This document shows, in pieces, positions 1 to 5,371 of a stretch of DNA of 5,452 bases. The notes below the pieces were generated by a model, which was not told the origin of the DNA, made no database searches, and saw only the letters and a list, made by a program, of their open reading frames with translations. The stretch lies in the NCBI GenBank assembly GCA_910587345.1, contig CAJUKH010000012.1, forward strand, positions 1 to 5,452, given 5' to 3'. The stretch comes from an uncultured Oscillospiraceae bacterium (GTDB lineage: Bacteria; Bacillota; Clostridia; Oscillospirales; Oscillospiraceae). The number at the start of each line of letters is the position of its first letter. Positions within the stretch are counted from its first letter, which is position 1. Made by a program: the position numbers and the translations under genes.

Positions 1-1
1 C

Positions 2-262
2 GCCGTCATCTCCGTCGTCCCGGTCATCGGGCGGGGCCTGAGTATCACGAAGCTCCCGGTCATCGAACCGGACCTGGGGATCGCCGCCGTGGTGGGCCAC
101 GCTTCCGCCGCCATGGTCGGCACCATCATGGAGACCCGGCTCCCCACGCTGAAAGACTTTGATACCGAAATCCAGGCGGCCACGGTGGGCCGCTTTTCTG
201 CTGCTTCGCACGGCACCATCATGGAGACAAGACTACCAGAATTGAAGGAGGAATTTGCATGA
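2..262 (+). CDS. 3' end of an unidentified phage protein with a 31-residue tandem repeat
   Basis: This open frame enters from the left edge and has 86 codons before the TGA at 260-262. I do not recognise the family. The C-terminus is two adjacent copies of a 31-residue unit whose core reads GTIMETRLPxLK, with a small Ala/Val/Ser-rich half before each core. The first 27 visible residues (VISVVPVIGRGLSITKLPVI) may be a degenerate earlier copy. The stop overlaps the next gene's start as ATGA, so the two are probably translationally coupled. Lying directly before a tail-fibre-like gene, it is likely a phage tail or baseplate component, but that rests on context only. The true start is outside the window. 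Confidence 0.65.
   Translation, partial: AVISVVPVIGRGLSITKLPVIEPDLGIAAVVGHASAAMVGTIMETRLPTLKDFDTEIQAATVGRFSAASHGTIMETRLPELKEEFA
83..259 (+). repeat. Tandem 31-codon repeat, two copies (second slightly short)
   Basis: Copy 1 is 83-175 and copy 2 is 176-259, with a period of 93 bases. The 18 bases at 118-135 recur exactly at 211-228. At protein level 18 of 28 aligned residues are identical, including GTIMETRLP. The bases before and after the identical block have diverged (for example CGGCTC versus AGACTA for the same residues), so the protein sequence appears to be kept by selection after an older duplication. Confidence 0.75.
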
Positions 263-1029
263 ACCCCATGGTTATTGACCCGATGAACCCCGTTGAGAAC
301 GAGAACTACGGCTGCACCACCACCAAGCGGGGGCGGGCCCTGATTGCCAAAATCCTGGCCGAGAAGATGCCCCTCACCCTCACCCGGACCATGGTAGGGT
401 CCGGTATCTGCCCGGATGGGCTGTTTCCCGGCGAGCTCCAGGACCTTGTTGAGCCGGTGGCCGCCGCCACCTCCAACGAGCCCATGTACGACGGCGATAC
501 CGTCCACATGACGGTGGAGTACCGGTCCGACCTGAACGGCGGCCTGGACCACGGTTTCTGGATCAGGGAGTTCGGTGTGTTTGCCCGTGACCTGGAGGGG
601 GAAGAGGTGCTGCTGTACTACGGCACCCTGGGGGATTACCCTCAGTGGGTCAGCGCCTACTCCAAGAACGGCATCGACACCCGCCGGTTCCCCATCAGCA
701 TCACCGTCGGCGAGGGGGCCACGGTCATCATCGACTACTCCCCGGAGGCGTTCATGACGGCGGAGGACGTGAAGGAATACTGCGTCGTGGTCATGCTGCC
801 CCAGTTCCTCGTGGAGGCCCAGAAGCTCATCGACCTCCACAACGGGGACATGGAGGCCCACCCGTTCCTCCAGAACCTCAATGCTGCCATGGACTCCCGG
901 CTGTCCCTGCTGGAGCTGATGTATAACACCGATGTGTCCGGCAACCCGTTCACCGTCACCTTCGACAGCCTGACCGGGCTGGTGGTTACTGGTGTCTGGA
1001 ACACCAACCAGAAAAGGCTTGAGTTCTGA
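259..1029 (+). CDS. Phage tail-collar-fibre-like protein (DUF3751-like N-terminus)
   Basis: This 256-residue protein is probably a virion tail fibre or fibre-adaptor component. The N-terminal 150 residues follow the plan of phage tail-collar fibre proteins: a start like YGCTTTKRGRALIAKI (about 17-32), then LTRTMVGSG, an acidic-rich spacer, and the stretch GFWIREFGVFARDLEGEEVLLYYG (about 93-116) that is typical of that family. A helical segment follows (about 167-220), then a short Gly/Val-rich C-terminal end. No signal peptide or membrane segment is visible, as expected for a virion protein. The start is supported by AAGGAGG at 245-251, seven bases before ATG. It overlaps the upstream stop by ATGA and the next gene by TGATG. 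The family assignment is from recognition of the sequence pattern and was not searched. Confidence 0.75.
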   Translation: MNPMVIDPMNPVENENYGCTTTKRGRALIAKILAEKMPLTLTRTMVGSGICPDGLFPGELQDLVEPVAAATSNEPMYDGDTVHMTVEYRSDLNGGLDHGFWIREFGVFARDLEGEEVLLYYGTLGDYPQWVSAYSKNGIDTRRFPISITVGEGATVIIDYSPEAFMTAEDVKEYCVVVMLPQFLVEAQKLIDLHNGDMEAHPFLQNLNAAMDSRLSLLELMYNTDVSGNPFTVTFDSLTGLVVTGVWNTNQKRLEF

Positions 1030-1286
1030 TGGAGGAAGTAACATTTTCCCGGCCACCGAATGAGCTGTCCTGCATCATCGGGAACCTGTTCACATCGGTG
1101 GAGCCACCCTGCGATTTGTGTGACCATGGACGCACGACCGATCTTGTCATTACCGGCATCACCCACAGTCAAAATTATGGGAGGCTGACCATCAAGACCG
1201 ATTGCTGCATCTTTTACGGCAGGCCCGAAGATTTGGCCGCCGTCATGACCGGGCGCTGCCCGAAAGGAGGATGCGGAAATGGCTGA
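1029..1286 (+). CDS. Small cysteine-rich protein of unknown function
   Basis: This 85-residue protein is not one I recognise. It has seven cysteines (15, 28, 31, 59, 60, 77, 82), including a CDLCDH cluster at 28-33 and a C77-PKGG-C82 pair near the end, which could bind zinc; that is inference from spacing. The start overlaps the upstream stop as TGATG and has only a weak ribosome binding site, which suggests translational coupling to the fibre gene. Its 3' end overlaps the next gene by eight bases. The tight packing and acceptable coding composition argue that it is real. It could be a small tail or morphogenesis protein, or an accessory of the retroelement that follows. Confidence 0.6.
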   Translation: MEEVTFSRPPNELSCIIGNLFTSVEPPCDLCDHGRTTDLVITGITHSQNYGRLTIKTDCCIFYGRPEDLAAVMTGRCPKGGCGNG

Positions 1287-1884
1287 AAAGGAATACCTGC
1301 TTGGCAACAGGGCGAGGGAGCTCCTGCGATACACCAATCAGGCGACGAGGATCGTGTCCGATGATGTCAGCCAGCGTGATGTTCGAGCGATTATCAAGCG
1401 TATCGCCGAGCTCGATGACATCCGGGAGGTCAGGTCGGTGTGCTCCGTGGTCACACACCAATTAGACGAAAAGAGCAACGAGGGCTTCACCAAGAGCAAG
1501 TTCCGGCTCTACGGCGAGGATATGCGGCAGATTGCCAAGAACATCGTTCGGGATGTCCATTCTGCGAACAATAAGCATTTCCAGACCGAGTATGACGCAC
1601 GGCTCAAGAAGATAGACGACGTTCTGGACGGCTGCACCCTGCTCCTGGAGTACATCCAGATTTGCGTCGAGGAGCACATCATCAGCGTGAAGAAGTCCGG
1701 CGTCTGGACGAAGAAGGTCACGGACGTGAAGTATATGGCCGCCTCCTGGAGAAAGAACGACGGAGGAAGGGCCCGGAAGCTGAGGGAGGAGGCTCAGGCC
1801 CAGGCAGACAAGCGGCAGGTCGAGGTCGTGAAGGCTGCGATCCGCCAGTACAACGCCGAGAGGCAGACCCGCCCCACACAGTAG
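1279..1884 (+). CDS. Putative DGR accessory (Avd-like) helical protein with basic C-terminal extension
   Basis: This 201-residue protein sits immediately before the template repeat, where DGRs usually encode the accessory variability determinant Avd. Avd is a basic four-helix-bundle protein that forms a pentamer and binds the reverse transcriptase and template RNA. Predicted helices by eye are about residues 2-26 (RARELLRYTNQATRIV), 33-66, 70-97 and 102-135, which fits a four-helix bundle. Avd proteins are usually near 110-130 residues; here a charged tail follows (about 140-198), rich in Lys/Arg, including SWRKNDGGRARKLRE, and suited to RNA contact. AAAGGAGG at 1263-1270, eight bases before ATG, supports the start. 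The assignment relies mainly on position, helicity and charge. An unrelated phage protein remains possible because no invariant Avd motif can be checked by eye. Confidence 0.6.
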   Translation: MAEKEYLLGNRARELLRYTNQATRIVSDDVSQRDVRAIIKRIAELDDIREVRSVCSVVTHQLDEKSNEGFTKSKFRLYGEDMRQIAKNIVRDVHSANNKHFQTEYDARLKKIDDVLDGCTLLLEYIQICVEEHIISVKKSGVWTKKVTDVKYMAASWRKNDGGRARKLREEAQAQADKRQVEVVKAAIRQYNAERQTRPTQ

Positions 1885-1885
1885 G

Positions 1886-1915
1886 GATACCCGGCGGTGG
1901 CGCCCGCCTTGTATC
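1886..1915 (+). other. Hairpin between the Avd-like stop codon and the TR
   Basis: GATAC (1886-1890) pairs with GTATC (1911-1915). Inside it, after a 2x2 internal loop, GGCGG (1893-1897) pairs with CCGCC (1904-1908), leaving a six-base loop. It begins two bases after the stop codon and ends 16 bases before the TR, so it could mark the 5' side of the template RNA fold. It has no following T-run and is not an intrinsic terminator. Confidence 0.5.
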
Positions 1916-1931
1916 AAGGGTATGACTCGTT

Positions 1932-2058
1932 TTCGGCCGCCAACTGGTGGCTCCGCTCCCCGAACACCAACAACTCCAACAACGCTTGGAACGTGAACTC
2001 TAATGGCAACTCCAACAACACGAACAACTGCTCGAACTCCTATGGCATCCGCCCCGCT
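1932..2058 (+). repeat. DGR template repeat (TR)
   Basis: This 127-base sequence matches 4003-4129 at a constant offset of 2071. All 15 differences are at TR adenines. The TR is packed with AAC/AAT codons in the target frame: 15 in the 42 codons from 1934, 14 of them before the invariant 3' part. Such codons can be randomised at both adenines without making a stop codon, because the third base stays C or T. Invariant stretches keep the scaffold residues WWLRSP, the central AW and the terminal YGIRPA. The TR lies on the same strand as the VR, 48 bases after the Avd-like gene. Confidence 0.97.
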
Positions 2059-2081
2059 CTGATGGAATGTGAGACGTGTAA

Positions 2082-2095
2082 CCCCCGCAAGGGGG
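2082..2095 (+). other. GC hairpin 24 bases after the TR
   Basis: CCCCC (2082-2086) pairs with GGGGG (2091-2095) around a GCAA loop, a GNRA-type tetraloop that is especially stable. It is followed by GCGAAAG rather than a T-run, so it does not look like a terminator. It is likely part of the folded template RNA near the cDNA start. Confidence 0.5.
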
Positions 2096-2133
2096 CGAAA
2101 GCAGTACGCCATCATCAAAGGGAGTCATATCCT

Positions 2134-2159
2134 GTCGCCGCTCTGCGCCACGGGGCGAC
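2134..2159 (+). other. Stem-loop in the template RNA region
   Basis: GTCGCC (2134-2139) pairs perfectly with GGCGAC (2154-2159) around a 14-base loop. In a GC-rich sequence a six-base stem is only modest evidence. It is listed because it is one of several non-overlapping stems in the interval. Confidence 0.35.
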
Positions 2160-2181
2160 GACGAACACATCACGCCGAGGC

Positions 2182-2212
2182 CAGCCACCCCCGCCGGGGG
2201 TGCCGTTGGCTG
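2182..2212 (+). other. Long bulged stem-loop in the template RNA region
   Basis: ACCCCC (2187-2192) pairs with GGGGGT (2196-2201) around a three-base loop. An outer stem pairs CAGCC (2182-2186) with GGCTG (2208-2212), leaving a six-base bulge on the 3' side. Eleven pairs in total make it one of the strongest stems in the interval. No T-run follows. Confidence 0.5.
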
Positions 2213-2246
2213 CCTGGGGGAAGGAGGGCCGGCGTTAGGCATGAGG

Positions 2247-2280
2247 GCCGGTCGGGAGCTTCCCCTACACCCCGGCCGGC
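2247..2280 (+). other. Ten-base-pair stem-loop just before the reverse transcriptase gene
   Basis: The arm 2247-2256 (GCCGGTCGGG) pairs along its whole length with 2271-2280 (CCCGGCCGGC), with one G-U wobble, around a 14-base loop. It ends seven bases before the AAAGGA ribosome binding site of the reverse transcriptase gene, so it may be the 3' limit of the template RNA fold or may affect reverse transcriptase translation. It lacks a terminator T-run. Confidence 0.55.
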
Positions 2281-2300
2281 GGAAGCAAAGGAATGGTTGA

Positions 2301-3491
2301 ATGACCTATCAGGAAATGTGCGCTTTTGACGTGTTGTATGCCGCCTACCTGGAGGCCAGAAGCGGGAAGCGCAAAAAGGTCAGCACCGCCCAGTATGAGG
2401 CGAACGCCCTGGCCTGTACCGAGAAGCTGTCCCGTATACTTGCGTCGAAGACCTATATCCCAGGAAAATTCGAGACTTTCTACGTCTACGAGCCGAAGAA
2501 GCGGCTCGTCCAGGCCCCGGCGTTCGTGGACAAGGTTGTGCTCCATGCCGTGACCGATAACATCCTGTACGAAGCCGTGACGAAGAGCTTTATCCGTGAC
2601 AACTACGCCAGCCAGAAGGGAAAAGGAACCCATGACGGTCTGATGCGGCTGAAGCAGTTCATGGTGGACTACTACCGGCAGTACGGCACAGCCGAAGGCT
2701 GGGTGCTGAAATGCGATGTCCACCACTTCTTCGCCTCCATCGACCATGACAAGCTGAAGGTGAAGCTGAAGGCCCTGCTTGACCGCCGGGGAGTAGACCC
2801 GCAGATTTATGAGCTGCTGTGCATCTACATCGACACCACGGCGGGACTGCCCCTGGGCTACCAGACCAGCCAGCTCCTCGCCCTGCTGTTCCTGGATGAG
2901 TTTGACCACATCGTCAAGGAGAAGTACGGCGTCAAGAAGTATGGCCGGTACATGGATGACTTCCTCGCCATCCACCCGTCGAAAGAGTTCCTGAAGAACC
3001 TGTTGGCAGACTTCCGGGTGTTTATGGGCAGCTACGGTCTGGAGCTGAACGAGAAGACCGGCATCTTCCCTCTGAGGAACGGCATCGACTTCCTGGGATT
3101 CCATAGCTACCTGACCGAGACCGGCGGTGTTGTCCAGAAGCTCCGCAAGGACGGTATCGACAGGATCAAGAAGAACATCAAGATATGGCGGGTCGAGTAT
3201 CCCGCCGGGAACATCACCAAAGAGAAGATACTCGAAAAGTTCGGTTCATGGGACGCTCATGCGGCCCACGGTGACACTCACGCCTTACGGACGAAGTATG
3301 CCAAGCAGGTCGAGGAAATCATCGGCGAGAAGGTTCCCGTCCACCGAAAAATCAACTCGACGAGGGAGGTTCGGGCGAAGCGGCGAGTAAAGCAGATGCA
3401 GAACATCTACAAGAAGCAGCACAGGGCGCAGGAGCAATCCGGCGCCTTTTCGCCTGTCCCGAGGCCGGCCGACATACCGCCGTGGCAATAA
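2301..3491 (+). CDS. DGR-type reverse transcriptase
   Basis: This 396-residue reverse transcriptase would copy the TR-bearing RNA into cDNA with errors at template adenines. Visible motifs, in order, are: an N-terminal fingers region with RLVQAPAFVDKVV (68-80) and YASQKGKGTH (102-111); the catalytic aspartate in LKCDVHHFFASIDH (D139); LGYQTSQ (185-191), the DGR-specific form of the motif that reads QGxxxSP in group II intron and retroviral enzymes; the catalytic YMDD (217-220); and LNEKTG...FLGF (249-267). The last 110 or so residues are basic and should form the thumb and RNA-binding tail. No maturase or endonuclease domain is evident. The length is normal for DGR enzymes. AAAGGA at 2287-2292, eight bases before ATG, fits the start. 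The gene ends 20 bases before the target gene's ATG. Confidence 0.95.
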   Translation: MTYQEMCAFDVLYAAYLEARSGKRKKVSTAQYEANALACTEKLSRILASKTYIPGKFETFYVYEPKKRLVQAPAFVDKVVLHAVTDNILYEAVTKSFIRDNYASQKGKGTHDGLMRLKQFMVDYYRQYGTAEGWVLKCDVHHFFASIDHDKLKVKLKALLDRRGVDPQIYELLCIYIDTTAGLPLGYQTSQLLALLFLDEFDHIVKEKYGVKKYGRYMDDFLAIHPSKEFLKNLLADFRVFMGSYGLELNEKTGIFPLRNGIDFLGFHSYLTETGGVVQKLRKDGIDRIKKNIKIWRVEYPAGNITKEKILEKFGSWDAHAAHGDTHALRTKYAKQVEEIIGEKVPVHRKINSTREVRAKRRVKQMQNIYKKQHRAQEQSGAFSPVPRPADIPPWQ

Positions 3492-3497
3492 ATTTTG

Positions 3498-3504
3498 AAG
3501 GAGG
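3498..3504 (+). promoter_or_regulatory. Ribosome binding site that fixes the target gene start
   Basis: AAGGAGG lies seven bases before ATG 3512. The frame is open from a GTG at 3482, but that GTG is inside the reverse transcriptase gene, has no ribosome binding site and would put this Shine-Dalgarno sequence inside the coding region. The ATG at 3512 is therefore preferred. Confidence 0.85.
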
Positions 3505-3511
3505 AAAAGAC

Positions 3512-5371
3512 ATGGCATCAGTTGCCCTCAGCAGCAAAGCCGTTGGCAGTATCGTCAAGATTAAAGTCAATGGCACCCTGCGGGACTTCATCGTTGTCCA
3601 GCAGGGGAAGCCGTCGTCCATCTACGACGAGTCCTGCAATGGCACATGGTTGTTGATGAAAGACCTGTACGAAAGCCGCCAGTGGCATAGCTCCAACGTC
3701 AATGACTATGCCAACAGCACCATCCACAAGTGGCTCAACAACGAGTTCCTCAACCTGATCGACGCAAATATCCGGGCCCAGATCAGGCAAGCGAAAATCC
3801 CGTACCGTCCCGGCAGCGGCACCAGCATGAGCGTCAACAGCGGGGCGAACGGCCTGAGTGCGAAGATTTTCCTGTTGTCCAACATCGAGGTCGGCGGCCA
3901 GACCGATTGGAGCTATATGCCCCATGACGGCGCAAGGCTGGCCTACTTCGAGTACGGCACCGGCACCTCGGCCAACAACAAACGCCTCGCCTATCTCAAC
4001 GGTTCGGCCGCCTACTGGTGGCTCCGCTCCCCGCACACCAGCAACTCCTACGGCGCTTGGCTCGTGGGCTCTGGTGGCAACTCCTACTACACGAGCAACT
4101 GCTCGAACTCCTATGGCATCCGCCCCGCTTTGATACTTCCCTCTTCTCTCTTGGTCTCTGATGACGGCTCCGTATCGACGAACACGGCCCCGACCACGCC
4201 CAGCAGCATCTCCGTCCCCAGCAGCATCCAGGGGGGAAGCACCATCACCGTGTCCTGGGGGGCCAGCACCGACAAGGAGAGCAACCTGGAGGGGTATATC
4301 CTGGAGCGCAGTACCGATGGCGGAAAGTCGTGGTCGCAGATTTACCAGGGCAACAGCCGGAGCACGACCAACACCGTGCCGTTTGGCACGGGAAGCGTGA
4401 TGTACCGGGTGAAAGCCTATGACAGCGATGGGCTGGCGTCCGGGTACAAGACCAGCGGCCAAGTGACGGTAGTAAACAACACCGCCCCGACCGCCCCGAA
4501 TGGCATCACGGTCCCGAATACCGTCCTGGGCGGTGCGACGCTCACCATTACATGGGGAGCGGCCACCGACCAGGATGGTAATTTGTCTGGGTACAGCCTG
4601 GAGCGGCAGGTGGACGGCGGCGAATGGGAGGTGGTCTACACCGGCAACACCCTGAGTTACACCGATACCATCACGAAGGGCTGGGCGACCGTGGCCTACC
4701 GGGTCCGGGCCTACGACAGCAACAACGCATACAGCAGCTACACCGTGTCGCCGGAACGGACCGTGAACAACAACACCGCCCCGGCCATCATCTGCGGTTC
4801 CCCCAGCGGGAGCGACCTGGGGGAGAAGGACGCCGGGTTCATGGTGTCCTACTCCGTCTCCGATGTGGACGGCGATGAGATCACTGTGACCGAGGCCATC
4901 GACGGCGTGACAAAGCGGAAGTTCACGGCCACGCTGGACGGGAGCAACAGCTTCAACGTCACCGGCGAGTATTTCATGAAGCTGCTGAACGGCAATCACA
5001 CTCTGACCATCACGGCCAGCGACGGTAAGGCCAGCACCGTCCACACCCTGGTCTTCGCCAAGAAAGTCACCGGGGCCTCTATCACACTGGAGACGCCCAT
5101 GGCGGCCGACGACCAGATCAGCATTTGCGTTCTGTCCGTCATCGGCCTCATCCCGGCGGACGCCGAGTACAAGGTCGAGGTCACGAACAACGCCAATGAC
5201 GAGACCCCGGTGTGGGAGGACTGCACCACCGCCGTGAAGACCGGCGCCAACTATGTCTTCGAGAACAAGACCGCCGCCAATGGCTTCGCCTTCAACTTCC
5301 GGCTGACCGCCGAGCGTGGTCCCAGCGGGGAGGGCGGCTACATCACGTCTGTGCAAGGAGGGTTCCAGTAA
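3512..5371 (+). CDS. DGR target protein: variable DUF6273-like domain plus FN3-like domains, probable tail receptor-binding protein
   Basis: This 619-residue protein is the target of the retroelement. Residues 1-210 look like a DUF6273-type domain of Firmicutes proteins, probably with the C-type-lectin/formylglycine-enzyme-like fold used by DGR targets; the fold is inference. It ends in WWLRSP (169-174) and YGIRPAL (201-207), and residues 165-206 are encoded by the VR. Residues changed from the TR's Asn codons are Y168, H175, S177, Y180, G181, L184, G186, G188, Y192, Y193 and S195. Two FN3-like domains follow (about 226-324 and 325-422), then an Ig- or cadherin-like domain (about 423-518, with SVSDVDGDEITV and LTITASDGKAS). 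The C-terminus (about 519-619) contains NKTAANGFAFNFRLTAERG, reminiscent of prophage tail proteins. No signal peptide or membrane anchor is seen, and the neighbours are tail genes, so a virion adhesin is the best reading. A host-displayed protein is less likely. Confidence 0.88.
   Translation: MASVALSSKAVGSIVKIKVNGTLRDFIVVQQGKPSSIYDESCNGTWLLMKDLYESRQWHSSNVNDYANSTIHKWLNNEFLNLIDANIRAQIRQAKIPYRPGSGTSMSVNSGANGLSAKIFLLSNIEVGGQTDWSYMPHDGARLAYFEYGTGTSANNKRLAYLNGSAAYWWLRSPHTSNSYGAWLVGSGGNSYYTSNCSNSYGIRPALILPSSLLVSDDGSVSTNTAPTTPSSISVPSSIQGGSTITVSWGASTDKESNLEGYILERSTDGGKSWSQIYQGNSRSTTNTVPFGTGSVMYRVKAYDSDGLASGYKTSGQVTVVNNTAPTAPNGITVPNTVLGGATLTITWGAATDQDGNLSGYSLERQVDGGEWEVVYTGNTLSYTDTITKGWATVAYRVRAYDSNNAYSSYTVSPERTVNNNTAPAIICGSPSGSDLGEKDAGFMVSYSVSDVDGDEITVTEAIDGVTKRKFTATLDGSNSFNVTGEYFMKLLNGNHTLTITASDGKASTVHTLVFAKKVTGASITLETPMAADDQISICVLSVIGLIPADAEYKVEVTNNANDETPVWEDCTTAVKTGANYVFENKTAANGFAFNFRLTAERGPSGEGGYITSVQGGFQ
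4003..4129 (+). repeat. DGR variable repeat (VR)
   Basis: This copy of the TR lies inside the target gene. Against 1932-2058 it has 15 substitutions in 11 codons, every one at a TR adenine: eight to G, five to T and two to C. Four codons changed at both adenines (Asn to Gly three times, Asn to Leu once). Asn codons at 178, 190 and 196 match the TR in this copy but could still vary. The reading frame is intact. The VR closes the DUF6273-like domain and is followed by about 410 more residues. Confidence 0.97.
4096..4129 (+). promoter_or_regulatory. Invariant 3' end of VR, IMH-like (initiation of mutagenic homing)
   Basis: These 34 bases match 2025-2058 exactly, although the TR copy still contains adenines in AAC, AAC, TAT and ATC. 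The 3' half (GGCATCCGCCCCGCT) is GC-rich. In BPP-1 the element at this place, IMH, is where cDNA joins the target and mutagenesis stops. Identity and position are seen directly; the function is by analogy. The next base differs (C 2059 in the TR side, T 4130 here), which recalls the few-base difference between IMH and its TR counterpart IMH*. Confidence 0.7.
4136..4152 (+). other. Homopyrimidine tract just after the VR
   Basis: Seventeen consecutive pyrimidines begin seven bases after the VR and encode part of the linker LPSSLLVS. TCT and CTT codons cluster here, while the rest of the gene mostly uses TCC, AGC and CTG. The tract could be a DNA signal for target recognition or just a linker quirk. 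Confidence 0.4.
4187..4777 (+). repeat. Two tandem FN3-like domain repeats within the target gene
   Basis: Copy 1 is 4187-4483 and copy 2 is 4484-4777, about 99 and 98 codons. Both begin with an APTxP motif after Asn/Thr linkers and share the pattern VPxxxxGGxxxTxxWGAxTDxxxNLxGYxLER, a W/Y-rich middle and YRVxAYDS near the end. The following domain begins with the same NNTAP linker. Such FN3 arrays are common in phage tail proteins and probably act as spacers or as weak glycan-binding modules. Confidence 0.75.

Larger units (their letters stand above)
1885..2300 (+). ncRNA. Predicted DGR template RNA region (boundaries approximate)
   Basis: This 416-base interval between the Avd-like gene and the reverse transcriptase has no convincing gene. 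It contains the template repeat plus at least five potential hairpins, one before the TR and four after it. In the well-studied Bordetella phage BPP-1 DGR, the RNA that carries the TR and the stretch between TR and reverse transcriptase is structured and is needed for priming and cDNA synthesis. By analogy this stretch should be transcribed, probably as part of the operon message. No promoter or intrinsic terminator is clear at either end, so the ends given are simply the flanking gene boundaries. Confidence 0.7.

Noticed and set aside
1897..2238. Open frame of 113 codons running through the TR
   Set aside because: It starts at GTG without a ribosome binding site. It is open only because the TR keeps the target's frame, and after the TR it becomes low-quality sequence across hairpins.
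2082..2280. Intrinsic terminators at the GC-rich hairpins
   Set aside because: None is followed by a T-run, and stopping transcription here would separate the reverse transcriptase from its operon.
2265..3104. Antisense open frame (279 codons) opposite the reverse transcriptase
   Set aside because: The sense strand carries all reverse transcriptase motifs; the antisense product has no recognisable family and is a composition effect.
2301..3491. Group II intron or retron reverse transcriptase
   Set aside because: The enzyme has LGYQTSQ rather than QGxxxSP and no maturase or endonuclease part. No intron domain V or retron RNA is seen, and the adjacent TR/VR pair settles it as a DGR.
3482..3511. 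GTG 3482 as the target gene start
   Set aside because: No ribosome binding site precedes it and it lies inside the reverse transcriptase gene. ATG 3512 has AAGGAGG seven bases upstream.
4132..4176. GATAC/GTATC inverted repeat after the VR as a BPP-1-like target hairpin
   Set aside because: The arms are only five bases with a 35-base loop, which is not a credible cruciform and could be chance.
3518..5356. Long antisense open frame (about 612 codons) opposite the target gene
   Set aside because: It mirrors the GC-rich codon pattern of the sense gene, has repetitive Val/Gly/His/Arg composition and no recognisable domain, while the sense strand encodes clear domains and the VR.
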